The notes: generated by a model not told the origin, from the letters alone. 64,000 nt of DNA from Mastigias papua (GCA_964019165.1 OZ025278.1:12058962-12122961); one strand, 5' to 3'. Counted from the first letter of the stretch, positions 1-43,274 are shown. Translations and numbers: made by a program.

Positions 1-87
1 CCTCATTACATAGCGTTCAGTAAAAGTGCTATAAAGTGTCGTTTTTCTATTCCTAAGGGTTGAAGGTACTGTCTGTTCTTATTACAG

Positions 88-20922
<20,835 letters not shown>

Positions 20923-23900
20923 ATATTTGGTAACATTAAGAATCAACGCAAGTCCCAAGACTTCATACCATATGATAATGGTCTAAATACTGAAGGAGGA
21001 AGGATCACTGGAATGCTAGGATGCAGGTGTCTGCTCTTCCCAGATCGCGGCTTTATTTTGTATCTTCATTACGACTATCAATCTCCCCTAATATTTCATA
21101 GCTTTCAGCTCTACTTGATAAACCATACACCATAGGTACATTATATCAAGGATAGCGGAGCCGAGGGGCTGGGGGGCTGGAAGGGTGGTAACCCCTCCAC
21201 TTTTTGTTGTAGATTCATTTTGGTACAACATTTAGAAGTCAATGATGAAGTCTTGTTGTGAAGCATTAGCTTTGTTAGAAGATTCCTTTCCACACTGTAT
21301 GATTTCAACAAATCGGGTTTGATGCTAAACATCGATATTAGACAAGGCATTCTGTCAACCCGTTGTCAATTGACGCTGATGCTTATTTCTCATAGTACAG
21401 CGTAAATGGGGGCCTTTAGCACCCTCTCTATTCCCATTTAGTGCCCTCTATATCCCTGCGTTATGTATCTTTCCATTAGAGCCCCCAGCAAAAATATTCC
21501 TCCACCGCTCCTGTACATTGAATTTAGTCAACAAATTGGCATATCCCAATCTCTTTTTCTTACCTTCATATTCCATTCTACCAAATTGAATACAGACATG
21601 TCACCATTAAAACTCTTTGGCGCCAAGTATCTTTGGTCTACCATATACAAATAAATGTTGCACCCATAGACTCCTATCGATGTCCCATGCTCCTTTATTA
21701 TTTGTATTGTGAGCACATTTTGCTCATCATCCTACGCGTGATTACCACATCAGCTCTTCCTCCCAAATTTGATTTGATGGATCATGCTGCATCATCGATA
21801 ATCGTAGACAAATGTTAAACCGGTGTCAGGCTGGGTAGCCTGAAAAGTATTTTTGCGAATAAAGTGTTCATAGACCGATGATTAAGTTTCAACTCTAATA
21901 AGTGTCCTTTGTCTTTTTGTTTTCTTCTTTGATTATCTGGAAATAGATTTGGGATGCAAAATGCTCATTTTACCCATTTTCTTGATCATTTATTTCAGAG
22001 AGCTGGAAATGGGTTCTAAATCTCCTTTTGGTGGCATAATTGATTGTAATGATATCTCCCGTCCCCCATATGTTGATGATACCCCATCCCATCATCTAGC
22101 CCAATCATCTCTTGTTGAAATTTGTTACAATCATCTACTTCCCTTTCGGAAGAAACAACATTTTCCCTCATTTAAAGACCGATGGTACCTTGTGTCACAC
22201 GTGGAGTCCCTTGTGAACTTGACTTGGATTCACGTTTTGGCATTTATTTTTGAATTTCGACACATTGTGTGTCACAGCAGAGTGAGGCGAATATGATCTT
22301 ATTTTGAAAATCTTCATATTAACAGGAACTCGTTATTATATTTCCAAATTACTCATTGACTATGGATGTCACAATCACTTCTTTTATCCGATAATGTTTG
22401 ACCCTAGTAAATTTCAAAAATTCAATATGGCCGCCATAAGATGGCAATTGTTTGCAAAAATTTACGCAAAAATACTTCATGGAATAGCAAGTGGATGATA
22501 TACATAAAAATGTGATTCTGAGATGACCGAGAGCAAACTGGGATATCTAGTTTCAGATAAGACAATGTTTTAGACGCACTTTCTTGTAAAATATTTTTTA
22601 AACACAGCCAAACGATTTTCTATCAAGAAATTAAATCGAAATCGGTTACGTGTAAGGATTTTCATTCCATTAATAAATTTTTTAAACTTTTCTATTCTGA
22701 CTCACATATGGCGAAGGCGTTTTCGTGACAATTGTGCAGAGTATGGAAAGTAGTCAACAGGCTGTCTACTGCTGTAAATCACTAAGGTTGAGCCATTTTG
22801 GAATCAGGCCAAATGTGAGCTTATCTATCCTAAGCAGAGTCACAGTTCGAGTTTTCTGTTGCGGCAAAATTTCCTGTTTCTACTGAGTTGTTTCAGTACC
22901 TACATATGTCATTTTTTCTTGGATGGATTGCTCAAATGGGGCGGGGATGATTAAATCAAACTCATTATGCGGATGTAACCAATTGTTTTAACGATTGGCC
23001 TAGCGTATCCTGTCTATTATGAAGGATGCTTGCAAATGAAACAATAATTGCAGCGAATCAAAGTTCAAATTTACTAATTAAAAACTCGCCATCATCGAAT
23101 GTTTGAAAATCATATCTGTAAGATGGCAAGAAAGCTCTAAAGTTTCTGAACTCTTCCTTGTAGTTTTAAAAGTGTCCGCAGCCACGAATCTAGGGGTGGA
23201 CACAGGGGGCATTACTCACCCAGCTAGAAGATTTTGCTCCACCCTTGCCCCAAGACTTTTCAGCTGAAAGCATGATTTTGCCTAAACATTTAGAAAATAG
23301 ACAATTTGATACAAAACGACCAAAATATCTATCTTTCTCAAACACATATCAACGACTTCATAATTCTTTTTCCGTCTAGAATGGATGTATCTCAAAATTT
23401 AGTAAGGGCGTTTTCTTGGAATATTAAGGGCGTGGTTTCAAAAATTTTCCTGCGGCTTCGTCCCCAGGCCCCTGTCCTACCTATTCGCTACTGCCTTCCA
23501 CCTTTTCAGGGCTAGCTTTGTTACTGATTGTCGGAAGATTAATCCAACTTACTTTTTAAAGCAACTTTAAGCAAAGGGTGCCTACTAATGGGGAATCATG
23601 GACTAACTAGTGAAGAAATTAGGAATTTTTGAGAGTATGGTTCTTATCCACAAAAAGCTTATTAAGAGTTTCTAAGGGGGACATAGCTTTGAGCAATATG
23701 TTTCAAAGTTTTCTAAGAAAAAGAGTTCTGGGTGTCGGTGATACTTAAACTTTTCGGTAATGCATGTCATTAAGGTAGTGACTTGTCGGTAGTTTTTATG
23801 CCTTGTTCAAATCTTTCGGTATTTTTTCTTTTGCAACACCCCATCCCACTCAAAACTCCACTGTTGGTATTCGTCAGACGCAGAGTGGTAGGGGCCTACA

Positions 23901-24254
23901 CCACCTGACTCCCCCCGTAGTTGCACCCCTACTTAACAATGCGAATTTTAATCCCAAATCAAAAGTTATTTGGGAAGTTACGTAGTTTTTTACGACATTG
24001 CACCATTCACACTTTACCTCATCGACCATTCGCCATTAACTGTCCTCTAGTTCCCAGGTCACGAAGGTCATTAAGAGCATGCGCGATAGATCCCCACGTT
24101 CTCTTCATTCGCCATATTTGTTCGTTGGATTGAGGTGAAATTTGGTGTCTGCCGTCGTTAAGACGCATTCCCCAAATCGCTCTAAAATAATCTATAAAAA
24201 CACACAAAAAAAGTTTAAAATCTATTTAGAAAACATATATAAAAAAATACATTG
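20923..24254. other. KCNQ 3' flank and intergenic region: no gene recognised
   Basis: Begins with the KCNQ 3' UTR; the first AATAAA I see is at 21858-21863. Several open frames of 60-115 codons exist but show no domain, splice-supported structure or family motif. About 23990-24180 is relatively CpG-containing and lies upstream of the PABP gene, so it could include a promoter; this is positional inference only. Confidence 0.4.
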
Positions 24255-24362
24255 CTTTACAGAAGGACGCAGCCAACAGGAAGCAAGTTCATATTAGGAT
24301 TTGGAGATTTAGGAACCGAAGGACTCCTCGACGGCCTAACCTCAAATACCAAAGTGTTGCAG
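24255..24362 (+). other. Candidate exon of unknown origin upstream of PABP
   Basis: Flanked by acceptor ttgctttacag and donor GTATGA. Two + frames remain open across it (one reads TGSKFILGFGDLGTEGLL). It could be a 5' untranslated exon of the PABP gene, spliced to an acceptor near 25011 (attactttttag), or a fragment of a repeat. I recognise no protein family. Confidence 0.3.
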
Positions 24363-25067
24363 GTATGATTTTCACCTTGATTTTGACAGAAAAATCGGTT
24401 AGGATCAACCCTTGAGTATATGAAGTGAAAATGTTATGCTTTTTGATTATGTATGCTATTTGGCAAAGCTCGTGTAAGTTGCAGGAAGTGTTGCTCGGTG
24501 AGTTACCATGTAGCCATTTGCGGATTATAATGGTATTTCTACACTGTGCTTAAATGCTTGTTGTAATAGGACATGTGTTCGTAGCAGCAGTTTGTCATTA
24601 GTAGCAAATTCTAGATGAAGGCAGTAGTATTGTAATATAACTGCAACTGGTTTGTTGCATTATACCACGTGTTCTATTACAACAGTTACACATACCCATC
24701 AGTCGAAGACATCCAGGTACATCAATGTCTAACAGGTACTGTCTGCCTTCTATAGAAACTGACAGTGACTGGCTGTAGTCTTCTCCTCTAGACTATGTTG
24801 CGAACTGTTTTATGGTAACAATGTTTATGGTATCGTAGATTATTAGGAAAGTGAAAGTTCTTCTTTTATCTCAGAGTTAAATGTCGTGAGAATCTTCTTA
24901 TTCTCAAGACCTATCGAATGGTTTATTATTTATGGGGGTAGCCCCCTGTTATCACTGTGAGGTGCAAAACTGTACTAGCGCCACTCATTTTGCGCTCTTT
25001 ATTACTTTTTAGTTTTTGTCAAGATTCCTAACCAGGAAGTTACAATCAGGAAGATCAGTTTCCTTGA

Positions 25068-34658
<9,591 letters not shown>

Positions 34659-35118
34659 TTCTAGAAAAAGAGTGCACCAGCAACAACAGCAAGATTAATT
34701 GTTCAACATGTTTTACCGGATGTGACGTTATTTTGTGTTTATGAATAGGGCGACAAATAGAGATATAGTTGTAGTTGGTGATTGAAAATGAAGCGATGAC
34801 CGTTAGAAATTATTTATTTGCTAGTGAAGTAGATCTGCTATGTTTATTTATGGTGGTGGAGTGGTGGTGGAGTGGGTATGGAATGGGTAGGAGGCGGGCA
34901 GTGACCGGCAGTGGGTTAGACGCCAGAAGTATAAACAAAGTTGATTGTCTAGGCTGTATCTGCGTTTTTGGTCAGAGGCTAGAGAATAGAGTCCTCTTAC
35001 CGTTTGATTACATGATTTGAGAGTTGACCTGAAGATTCACTGTAGAGACACTAAAGTTGCATACACCAATGCTGTAAAATATGAAAAACATTTTTGAAGA
35101 GAGTTAACACTAGCGACA

Positions 35119-35124
35119 AATAAA
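35119..35124 (+). terminator. Candidate poly(A) signal of PABPC
   Basis: AATAAA 461 nt past the stop codon, the first one I see downstream. Assigned by motif and position. Confidence 0.5.
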
Positions 35125-35278
35125 TCGCGTCACAAAAGTACGGATGGTGCGAAGACAGATCTGGATGAATTTATCACCCATAAACTGAGGGGTTGATTAG
35201 TTTCGGAATGATTTTCAAATGAGATTTGTGATATTATCATTAAATGATAAAAGTTTATGCGACTTTTTCCTACTGCAG

Positions 35279-35464
35279 TACCAGGGTGAATTTTACATTG
35301 ACAACATGAATTACGTCAAAAGACCTATCGGCCGCAATATTACCTACGCCACAAGCTTGAATTGCGCAGTTTCCTCTGCGCCAAAAACGTCTCGAGTAGG
35401 ACATAGAAGGTTGACTTGTAAGCAGAAGGACTATAAGTCCTTTCCCACTATGGATGGCACGTAG
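35279..35464 (+). other. Candidate orphan terminal exon downstream of PABPC
   Basis: Follows a good acceptor (tttcctactgcag), is open in phase 0 for 61 codons (starting YQGEFYIDNMNYVKRPIG) to a TAG, and has AATAAA about 40 nt beyond the stop. Its phase is compatible with PABPC exon 6, so it could be an alternative last exon that would replace the MLLE domain. It resembles no family I know. Confidence 0.3.
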
Positions 35465-38157
35465 TAAATTGATTGTTGTTTTATTTAATTGTGTTTTTAA
35501 ATGAATAAAGAAAGAAAAAGCAGGAGGGGTAAGTTGATGATTAAAATTTAAGAAATGCCACTTGGTTGTAGTGACTTCAATGACCCTTGCGCCATAGAGT
35601 TGTGCCAAGATTGGTTGCAGCATTAGTGGGAAAACTTGTAACTCTATTCACTTGTATAAGTTCTGATATTCCCATTGTTTATGTTCCCGTCTGATGCTTT
35701 ATGTTCTGATGTTCCCATTGCGATAGTGAAATATTTATGACATGGTGTATGGCAGACAGTAAGGGTGGTAAGTTATGGTTGTCGGTAATTATTGTTTTTG
35801 TACAGACATTTGTTCTGCATAGGTTAATCTACGTATGGGGCATTATCTAGGCCGTTGAATATTCACCAATTTTTTCATTTCATTTTAAAATTATTTACCC
35901 AGGGTACAAATTCAGGCTAAATACTGTTTTACAATTGACCCTGCAAAAAATACTTACAGAATTAAAAGTTATATATTACAAAATTTACAATAAAAAGAGC
36001 GGAATATGACTAAATCAAAGGTGTATAAATATACACAATGCACCTCAATGTATATAAAAGGATTATTTTTCCTTGAGTTTGAACTTGAAGGCATTGATTG
36101 TGGGAGCCATCTTTGTATTCAAATCGAGACTGTTCCAGAGACTGACGTCCCAGTAGAGTTTAAAAGAGTTGAGGTGGCTTCAAGCTTTGAGAGCGTTTCC
36201 GATACATCGCCGTCTAGCCGCCGATGACTGGGACGCATCCCCGTCGCTTACGACGGTATGGAAACCAGGTTTCTAGAAATTCTTAAGAAAACCCCGGCCT
36301 GAAAATAGCATGTACTGTATTTCCTCGGGTGGTTGCTTGCTGTCATTAGAGCCAGCCAGAGCAAATGGAGGTGTCGAAATTGCATCGCCACTAAGTGCAA
36401 TTCAAAATCCACGTAAAAACAACAAAGTTTCCATTTGTTATTTACAATACAGCAACAATCAGTCTAGAATTTTCGAAACCTGGAGATTCTGGTTTTTTCC
36501 TTAAGAAAAACAGGGAGATTTGACCATAAACCGGGAGACAAACCAAATTTCGCTAAATCTATGAATATAATTGAAAAAATTGTGCTCGGGTAATAGATGA
36601 CGACAAAAATCATGAAAAGTACCTTCATAGTGATTCTAAGCATCAAAACATTCATTGAAAGGTGTGTCCGCACGTGCATAAAGTCAAATGTAAACCAGAC
36701 AATTGTACGGAAATATCCAAAAAAATATGACTTGATTTTGCAAAAATCAACCGGGAGAAAATGTATAGCAATCGGGAGAAAGCAGTCAAAACCGTGAATC
36801 TCCCGGCAATACCAGGAGAGTTGACAGATCTGCGATGCTTCAACTATTGGGGGAGGAGTGTCGAAAACAAATCGATAGAAAGTAACTGTAGGAGATTTAT
36901 TCACTTGTTTCAACTCAAAATAACTATATAATAGTTATTCACTTTATATTCAGTAGTGGAAAAAGCTCTTCCAATGCGATAAATTGAAGATAAATATGGT
37001 ATAGTTCTGAAAATTTCCCCGAATTTTCTCATCTTTTAAAATATTGACAAGAAAATGCCAACTAGGCTTCCCACAGAGTTAGCAGTCTGAGGGTGAACAC
37101 CCCCACATGCCCCCTACCAGTGGCTATGTCGCTGAATTTGTTTACTAGCCACATAAGTGTTTCACCAAATGGCGGCAAAATTTAATATTTTTTGAATAGG
37201 CCAATATTTAAGTTGCCACAGTAAGTGCAATACAGCATTTTCAGTTATAAATGTGGCGGGAAAATATGAAGATATTTGCTGACGTCAGATTTTTCAATAC
37301 TAAGATCAAACCAAATAAACAGTATGCTTAACTCTAGGAGCAAATTTCCCAATCAGAATCCTTATTCTAGGAGTAAATTTCCCAATAATGACGAATTTTG
37401 CTCGAGTAATGTAATGAATATGTACTTATTTGTGGAAATAAGTTTGCAGTATGGTATGCAGTGTCCAATCTAACCTCATAATTGCTCCAGAATAGCCTCA
37501 CTTTGAAACAATTCATGGCGACTTAGATTGCTTGGAGCGGGAAAAACAGTCATGGAAAACAGAGTATTTACAACTGTATGCCTATATAACATGGGATAAT
37601 CAGAAGTAGATTTTCAAGTTGCCTATCTGTTACATATGCTATCACAGTTTGGATTTCTGCAGTATTCTAGTCCTCTACCAGAGATGAAGAGCAATCGAAA
37701 GGTACGTTTGCAGTCCGTTCGATGGTTAGTAGGCCCTGAGCTAAAGTACTGGCAATTAGAGTCTATCGTTCTGCTTATATAAGGGCCTATTAATGTTTGT
37801 CTTTTATTAATTTAGTGTGTGAAATTCTGAAAGAATCCATACATTTGCCTTGGAAGCATCAACTGCATTCAAACTCTTTAGCCTCATCTGCTTTGTCAGT
37901 TTGAGGGCTGTGAGCCTTCGATTCTTGCACTAGATGTTGTTACCTATGATGGTTCAAAATGCACCAGCCAGTAGTCGCAATCTACAGAAGGCATAGTCGG
38001 TTGGAAGAAATGCTGTGAAATGGTAATAGTAAATAAATGCTAGAGAGATATAAGCAGAAACCTTTACGCATGGCATTATGTATAGTCTGAAGCCAGTTTG
38101 TATTCCACTTGATCTTGCGCCGCACATTTCCTTCAGCACTCTGACATTATATATAAA

Positions 38158-38158
<1 letters not shown>
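35465..38158. other. Intergenic region: no gene recognised
   Basis: Short open frames only. Around 36480-36830 phrases such as ccgggaga recur in both orientations (aaaccgggagacaaacc; gaatctcccggcaatac), suggesting an old inverted-repeat transposon; boundaries unclear. A short repeat, aggagYaaatttcccaa, occurs twice near 37336-37385. Confidence 0.4.

Positions 38159-38230
<72 letters not shown>
38159..38230. repeat. (GT)n(AT)n(AC)n microsatellite, self-complementary
   Basis: A gtgtgt run, a pure AT tract and a terminal acacac together form a palindromic tract. It lies on the downstream side of the first hammerhead-like motif. Confidence 0.93.
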
Positions 38231-38297
38231 TGATCCTAAGCCGCATCCACAACTCATTTAAATTGCATAAAAACAATCAACCATAAATATACTTTTC

Positions 38298-38344
38298 TGT
38301 AAGTAGACGTTTCGATTAAAATCTTCATCAGTTCTAAACTTACA
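38298..38344 (-). ncRNA. Hammerhead-ribozyme-like motif 1
   Basis: On the minus strand the core CTGATGA (38332-38326) is followed by a short stem II (GAT/ATC around TTTA), then GAAAC and GTC, the usual cleavage triplet. Flanking TGTAAGT and ACTTACA pair perfectly to form a 7-bp stem I with a small internal loop next to the core. Stem III is almost absent (C-G adjacent to GTC), as described for hammerheads in Penelope-like elements and small retrozymes, which may act as dimers. About 70 nt further along the minus strand lies an (AT)n tract, as in such elements. No activity can be inferred from sequence alone. Confidence 0.5.
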
Positions 38345-38780
38345 ATGATATTGGGCCTGCTTAAATTACCTACATAAAAATGGGGTCGCAATTGAGGGGG
38401 GCCTACCTATTAACACCTCATGATATACAGTATTAAGAATCTATTATATGGGGAGGGCCGAAGCTGTGAAGTAAGAAACAAAAGATATCTATATATAGAC
38501 GTTACAATTTAATATCTTTAGCAGTAAAGTATTAATCTGCGACACCTCTTGTATATGTTTATATTATAGTAATAATGAGATTAGTAATATATAATTTAAA
38601 TAGTGCCCCATACTAGCCTACTCTGTTGCACTTTTAAAATACTGCTAGTCATGTTAATAATGAAATATGCAATACCTAATGGAAGTAATACAAAAAGTTA
38701 TATTTATAAATAGGATGTAATACCAGAGAAGAATACTAAATCACAAGAGAGGCATCTGAAGTGTAATGTCTATATGAAGT

Positions 38781-38914
<134 letters not shown>

Positions 38915-38925
38915 TATACAATATG

Positions 38926-38942
38926 TACAATCAGTAGCTAGC
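38926..38942. repeat. 17-bp target-site duplication, left copy
   Basis: tacaatcagtagctagc, repeated exactly at 39171-39187, bracketing SINE copy 1. Confidence 0.9.
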
Positions 38943-39170
38943 GAGTAACCAGGATTTCTCCTTTTTCGGTGCAGACAGAAAGGTTGATATAATGCTCAAA
39001 ATAACCAGGAGAAAATTAAAACTTGCCACCACCTGAGATCGAACCAGGGTCTCTCGCATTCCGGGCAAGCGTCGTAACCACTAGACCACAGTGGCTTGTT
39101 TCAACTCCCCTAGTTTTTAGCACCTTATGGTCACTTTCGGCTTTCGCCTTTATCAAGCAGCTCTAATATA
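38943..39170 (-). mobile_element. tRNA-derived SINE, copy 1, with 17-bp target duplication
   Basis: 228 bp. On the minus strand 39031-39097 folds as a tRNA: A box TGGTCTAGTGG, a 5-bp anticodon stem (CTTGC/GCGAG) and T arm with B box GGTTCGATC. These internal boxes would serve RNA polymerase III. Position 33 is C rather than U and the acceptor stem has a mismatch, so it is not a working tRNA. Upstream on the minus strand is CTTGATAAAGGCGAAAGCCG, reminiscent of a degraded hammerhead core. Exact 17-bp direct repeats flank it, showing LINE-type retroposition. A diverged second copy lies about 780 bp to the right. Confidence 0.82.
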
Positions 39171-39342
<172 letters not shown>

Positions 39343-39377
39343 CAGAAATGATGCGAAAAAACACGAAAATTGATTTC

Positions 39378-39433
39378 AATTTGTAAGACACGTTTCGGAT
39401 TTACTCAAATCCATCGTCAGTTACTGAAATTAA
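39378..39433 (-). ncRNA. Hammerhead-ribozyme-like motif 2
   Basis: On the minus strand: GTAA, core CTGACGA (fits CUGANGA), stem II GGATTT/AAATCC closed by the GAGT tetraloop (six perfect pairs), then GAAAC, a minimal stem III and GTC, then TTAC. GTAA and TTAC form a 4-bp stem I flush with the core, with further AAT/ATT pairing beyond an internal loop. The stronger of the two motifs because stem II is perfect. As in motif 1, an (AT)n tract follows within about 40 nt on the minus strand. Confidence 0.55.
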
Positions 39434-39539
39434 CAATGAATACTAATAGAACATATGCTGTAAAGTCAATCGAAGAGCAAGCGAAAAAACTATTCGAAAG
39501 AAGAAGAGAACAAGAACCGTTACACAAGAGTACATACAG

Positions 39540-39702
<163 letters not shown>

Positions 39703-39721
39703 ATCTGTTTGAACTCAATAG

Positions 39722-39935
39722 CTTACGAGTAGCTGCGATTTCTCCTCTCTCGGTGCAAGCAGATAGAAGCATTATTATTTTCAGAAAAGTCAGGAGAAGT
39801 TAAAACTTACCACCACCTGGGATCGAGCCAGAGCCTCTTGCTTTTCGGGCAACCACAGTGGCTTGTTTTATGTCCCCTGATTTTGGTACCTTGAAGGTTA
39901 CTTTGGGCTTTGGCCTTTTTCAGCTTTATTGCGCT
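39722..39935 (-). mobile_element. tRNA-derived SINE, copy 2 (diverged)
   Basis: Aligns along its whole length with copy 1: gatttctcctctctcggtgc, cttaccaccacctgggatcg and cagtggcttgtttt match in the same order. About 15 nt of the tRNA D-arm/anticodon side are deleted, and the gctttggcctttttcagc block replaces the copy-1 hammerhead-like block. No clear target duplication; an older insertion. Confidence 0.7.
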
Positions 39936-42900
39936 TTTTCAAGTTTTGAATTTTGCTATAGTTTAGTTTAGTCTCAAAGTTGGAATTGTATTTCTAGCAT
40001 TCATGTTACCTTGACCCCCCCTTATTGTCTGAAGTATTTCAGTACTTGTGTTGTCGATCACCTACAAGCCATGTCGCTACTCACCCCAAGTCTAGATGCA
40101 ATTCCAGACCATAGTCTGGTGTTTATACACGGCGAGCATTCGCAACAGGTATTTTAGCGAGATAGTCATTAACGGACTCTCATCTCCTCTTTGTTTGTAT
40201 AACCTAAACCTTGCCTCTGAATTATTAATACTGGGCTTGGCACATTATTTTACGCCAAGCGATAAACGATATCTCACTAGCCGTCACTGCTAAGTCACAT
40301 TTGTCAGAGATGCATTACATAGCGAGAGCATAAAAATTCTTGTAACTGTTAAATGCTGAGCTTTGGGCGTTGTTGGACTTCTTCAGAGGGACCTGTTCTG
40401 GTTTTAGATTAATATCATCGGACATTTATATCAGCTACCTGTTTTGCGGTGTGTTTTTCTGATGTTTTTCAATGGTACCAGTTGGGTGCCTGTATATGAG
40501 AGGCTTGTAGTATTGAGGCCGAAGTATCAGTTTGATAAGCTAACTTGAGCACGCTCTTCCAGAGAGTAGTGTTCTTTGATAACAGCTGCTTTGTCTTAAG
40601 TCGCCGGCAAGATTTGACAAACTGGCAGACCAATTCCTGTTAATGATCATGAACTACTCCTGTACTGAATTTAAATGACAGCTCATTAAGAATTGCCATA
40701 TTAACGATATACTTGCAGAGATTGCTTCTTCATTTGAGTCGCCTCAAGCTAGAGACTCCTTGACTGTAGTCAAGCTTGGAAGACCTCGTCACATTTTCAG
40801 GATACGTGATCTCGAAGCGTTAAATCAGATGCTTGAAAGCTGAAAGTGTGTATATGCAACTGCCACGTGCCAAGATTTGAACATAGATATCAGATCCTGC
40901 CTTCAAGTTCAAGAAATAAGGTTTGAAATCCGTTTGTGTGACTAATTATATTATTTATTTTCTACATATGTAATAGTGAATATGATCTAATTTGAGGTTT
41001 TGCATTCAACTGCCCCTTTTGAAACCTGTCGAAGAGAATTTTTGAGGGAGTCGTCTCGAAAAGATACCAGTTTCTAACTAGTAGTTTCCCTGCAGTATTA
41101 GGCATGAAAATATTGCAATCCATCGTAAGTGCCATCGTGTGTAAGACACATACGCACATGTGAATATATGCGGAGCTTCGTCCGAGCAAATTAGAAAAGA
41201 TTATGATATACTTAAACAGACTGGCGGGAGATTGGCCTCAGGGTTATTTGATATCAAGAAGCCTCAGCTATCGAACGGCGGTAACATCCCCAAACTGATC
41301 TATGGAGCTATAGACAATTCGGTAGAGATCAAAGAAATAACTTCTTGCATTTATTTATTCGCTACCTGCTTTCAGAAAGCTGTATCTACACTGCTTTGGT
41401 TCGTTTGTTCTTATCACCGCATCTGAAACCAGTCTACCAGTTTTGTTCCTAAATCTTTAGTTAGAACTCTTGCCACTTCAATCCTTTAATGAAACCATGT
41501 CGACTATAAGTGACTGCTGGCTGTCATTATAAACCTAAACAGCTTCGACCTCGATACAGCATTTTTTTAAGTGACTTTCAGCAATTTTTTCAAGTTTGTC
41601 AACACTATACCTACTAGAAGCATCTTGGTAAGAGTGGTTATGTCTTCTTAATTGGCAGGTGTAAATATAATTGAGATGAGAGTCTATTTAATTCCTTAGA
41701 TAATAAACGAGCTCTTGTAAGTGAACAAGCCTAAAATTTTTGAGGAAAACCAGTTGAATGTATTGGCTGTTAGCCAAAATAACATTCAGCCCCTGTTACT
41801 GTTGGAACCTGTCCGAAGGGAAACGTTCTCTCCTACTTGTTACAAGACAAGAACGGAATGATATTTGTTACCATGCTGCATGACAAGTTTGCCAATTTTT
41901 CCCCCAACTTGGTGCACTTCGATACAACTGTTAGACCAAGTGAGAACGCTAAAGTGATCACAAAGTTTGCACTGAGTTCGTTTCATTTAGTTATTATGCG
42001 GTGAAGATGGATTTCACAGGAACTCAGTTTCAGGAACAAGTTTTGATTGTTACTGAACTTCGAAATCGCTGGAGAAAGGTAAAAAGTCATTTGATGCATC
42101 TCCATATCTTCAGTTGGACTTCAACTAGAGAGAATAGAAGTGCTCGTTTGAATATTACTACGTGAGCAATCGAGGCTACATGGTAGTAGGACAAAAACAC
42201 ATGCTGACAAGATTTATTATTTGGTGAATCTGTGAACAATATGCTGAATGTCTCAGCAGAGTACTGCATTGAAGATTCTCGTATACAAATGAGAAACAGG
42301 TTTTATGATGAGTCTTGTTCAAGTTATGCTGTATTATGTAGACTTAAACGATTTATCAAAGAAAATCTTTTTGAGTCGAAGTTGAATTTACAAACTGAAT
42401 TCACCATATCACCAGTTTTCCTTTTCAGTTGAGGTCTTGGTGATCCAAGTTACTTCAAGTTCTAAACATGGAATCATTTTTCAACGAATTTTCCTTAAGA
42501 ACTTTTACAAAAAATATCGACATTTATGAGTTAAAATTTAGTTTTGATTTTAAACGAGTAGATAATATCTTGGTGTTAAAAGTTATAGCCTGTGTTATGC
42601 TTTAAAACATAGTACATAGCTATGAGTGTATTTGGACATTTTTGAAAAAGTTACTGTTGTGAAAAGGAACACGGGCAGAAAATTTTTCAGTAATCAAGAG
42701 TCCGTGGGTCGTTTAAAAATTATGTTGCGTAAATTTATGAGTCTTTTCAGTTCTTCCGCGAGGTGTTATTTGGCATTACAAAGATTGAGGGCATAATTAT
42801 GCCAGGTCATTATATCATATTCGTTAAATTTTCGTAAACTTTATTTTTTAATACTTTCAATGCGAGTAAAATTTTTATAGGTGCATTATAATATCTCTTC

Positions 42901-43274
42901 TTAAGGCTTTTGTATTTTCATCCTATTGGTATATGTTGCAAAAACAAGGCTCCACCTTCATGCAGATCTCATAGACACAATTATCCCTTTGGTAATGGTC
43001 CTCCTATCAGGATGGCCCCAGTCGTCTAAACAGAAACATCTGATTGAAAAATCTTTCCAATCCTGACGACATTTGTCTTAGGGTTCATGACAAAGCGAAA
43101 CCTGCTGTTTCAGTTTTGAAAACAAACTATGACTTCTACAGTAGAAACCAACTTTCACATTGTCACTAAAATAAGCCAGATATTAGTGAAAACTCTGCGT
43201 AATAATATGGACCAAGATGCTTGCAACACTTGTCTAGTTAATATCAAACCCGTGATCAAACCTGTCCATAGGTA
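39936..43274. other. Intergenic region with unassigned open-frame fragments
   Basis: No complete gene. Open frames without a recognisable domain include one ending at 40843 (GRPRHIFRIRDLEALNQMLE), one at 41160-41426, one at about 41782-42003 (LSYLLQDKNGMIFVTMLHD) and one at 42232-42432. All are on the + strand in different frames; they could be remnants of one decayed gene or transposon, or chance. Confidence 0.3.

Noticed and set aside
39031..39097. Functional tRNA gene (minus strand)
   Set aside because: Cloverleaf and A/B boxes are visible, but position 33 is C, the acceptor stem has a mismatch, and it is embedded in a repeated element with a target duplication; better explained as a SINE.
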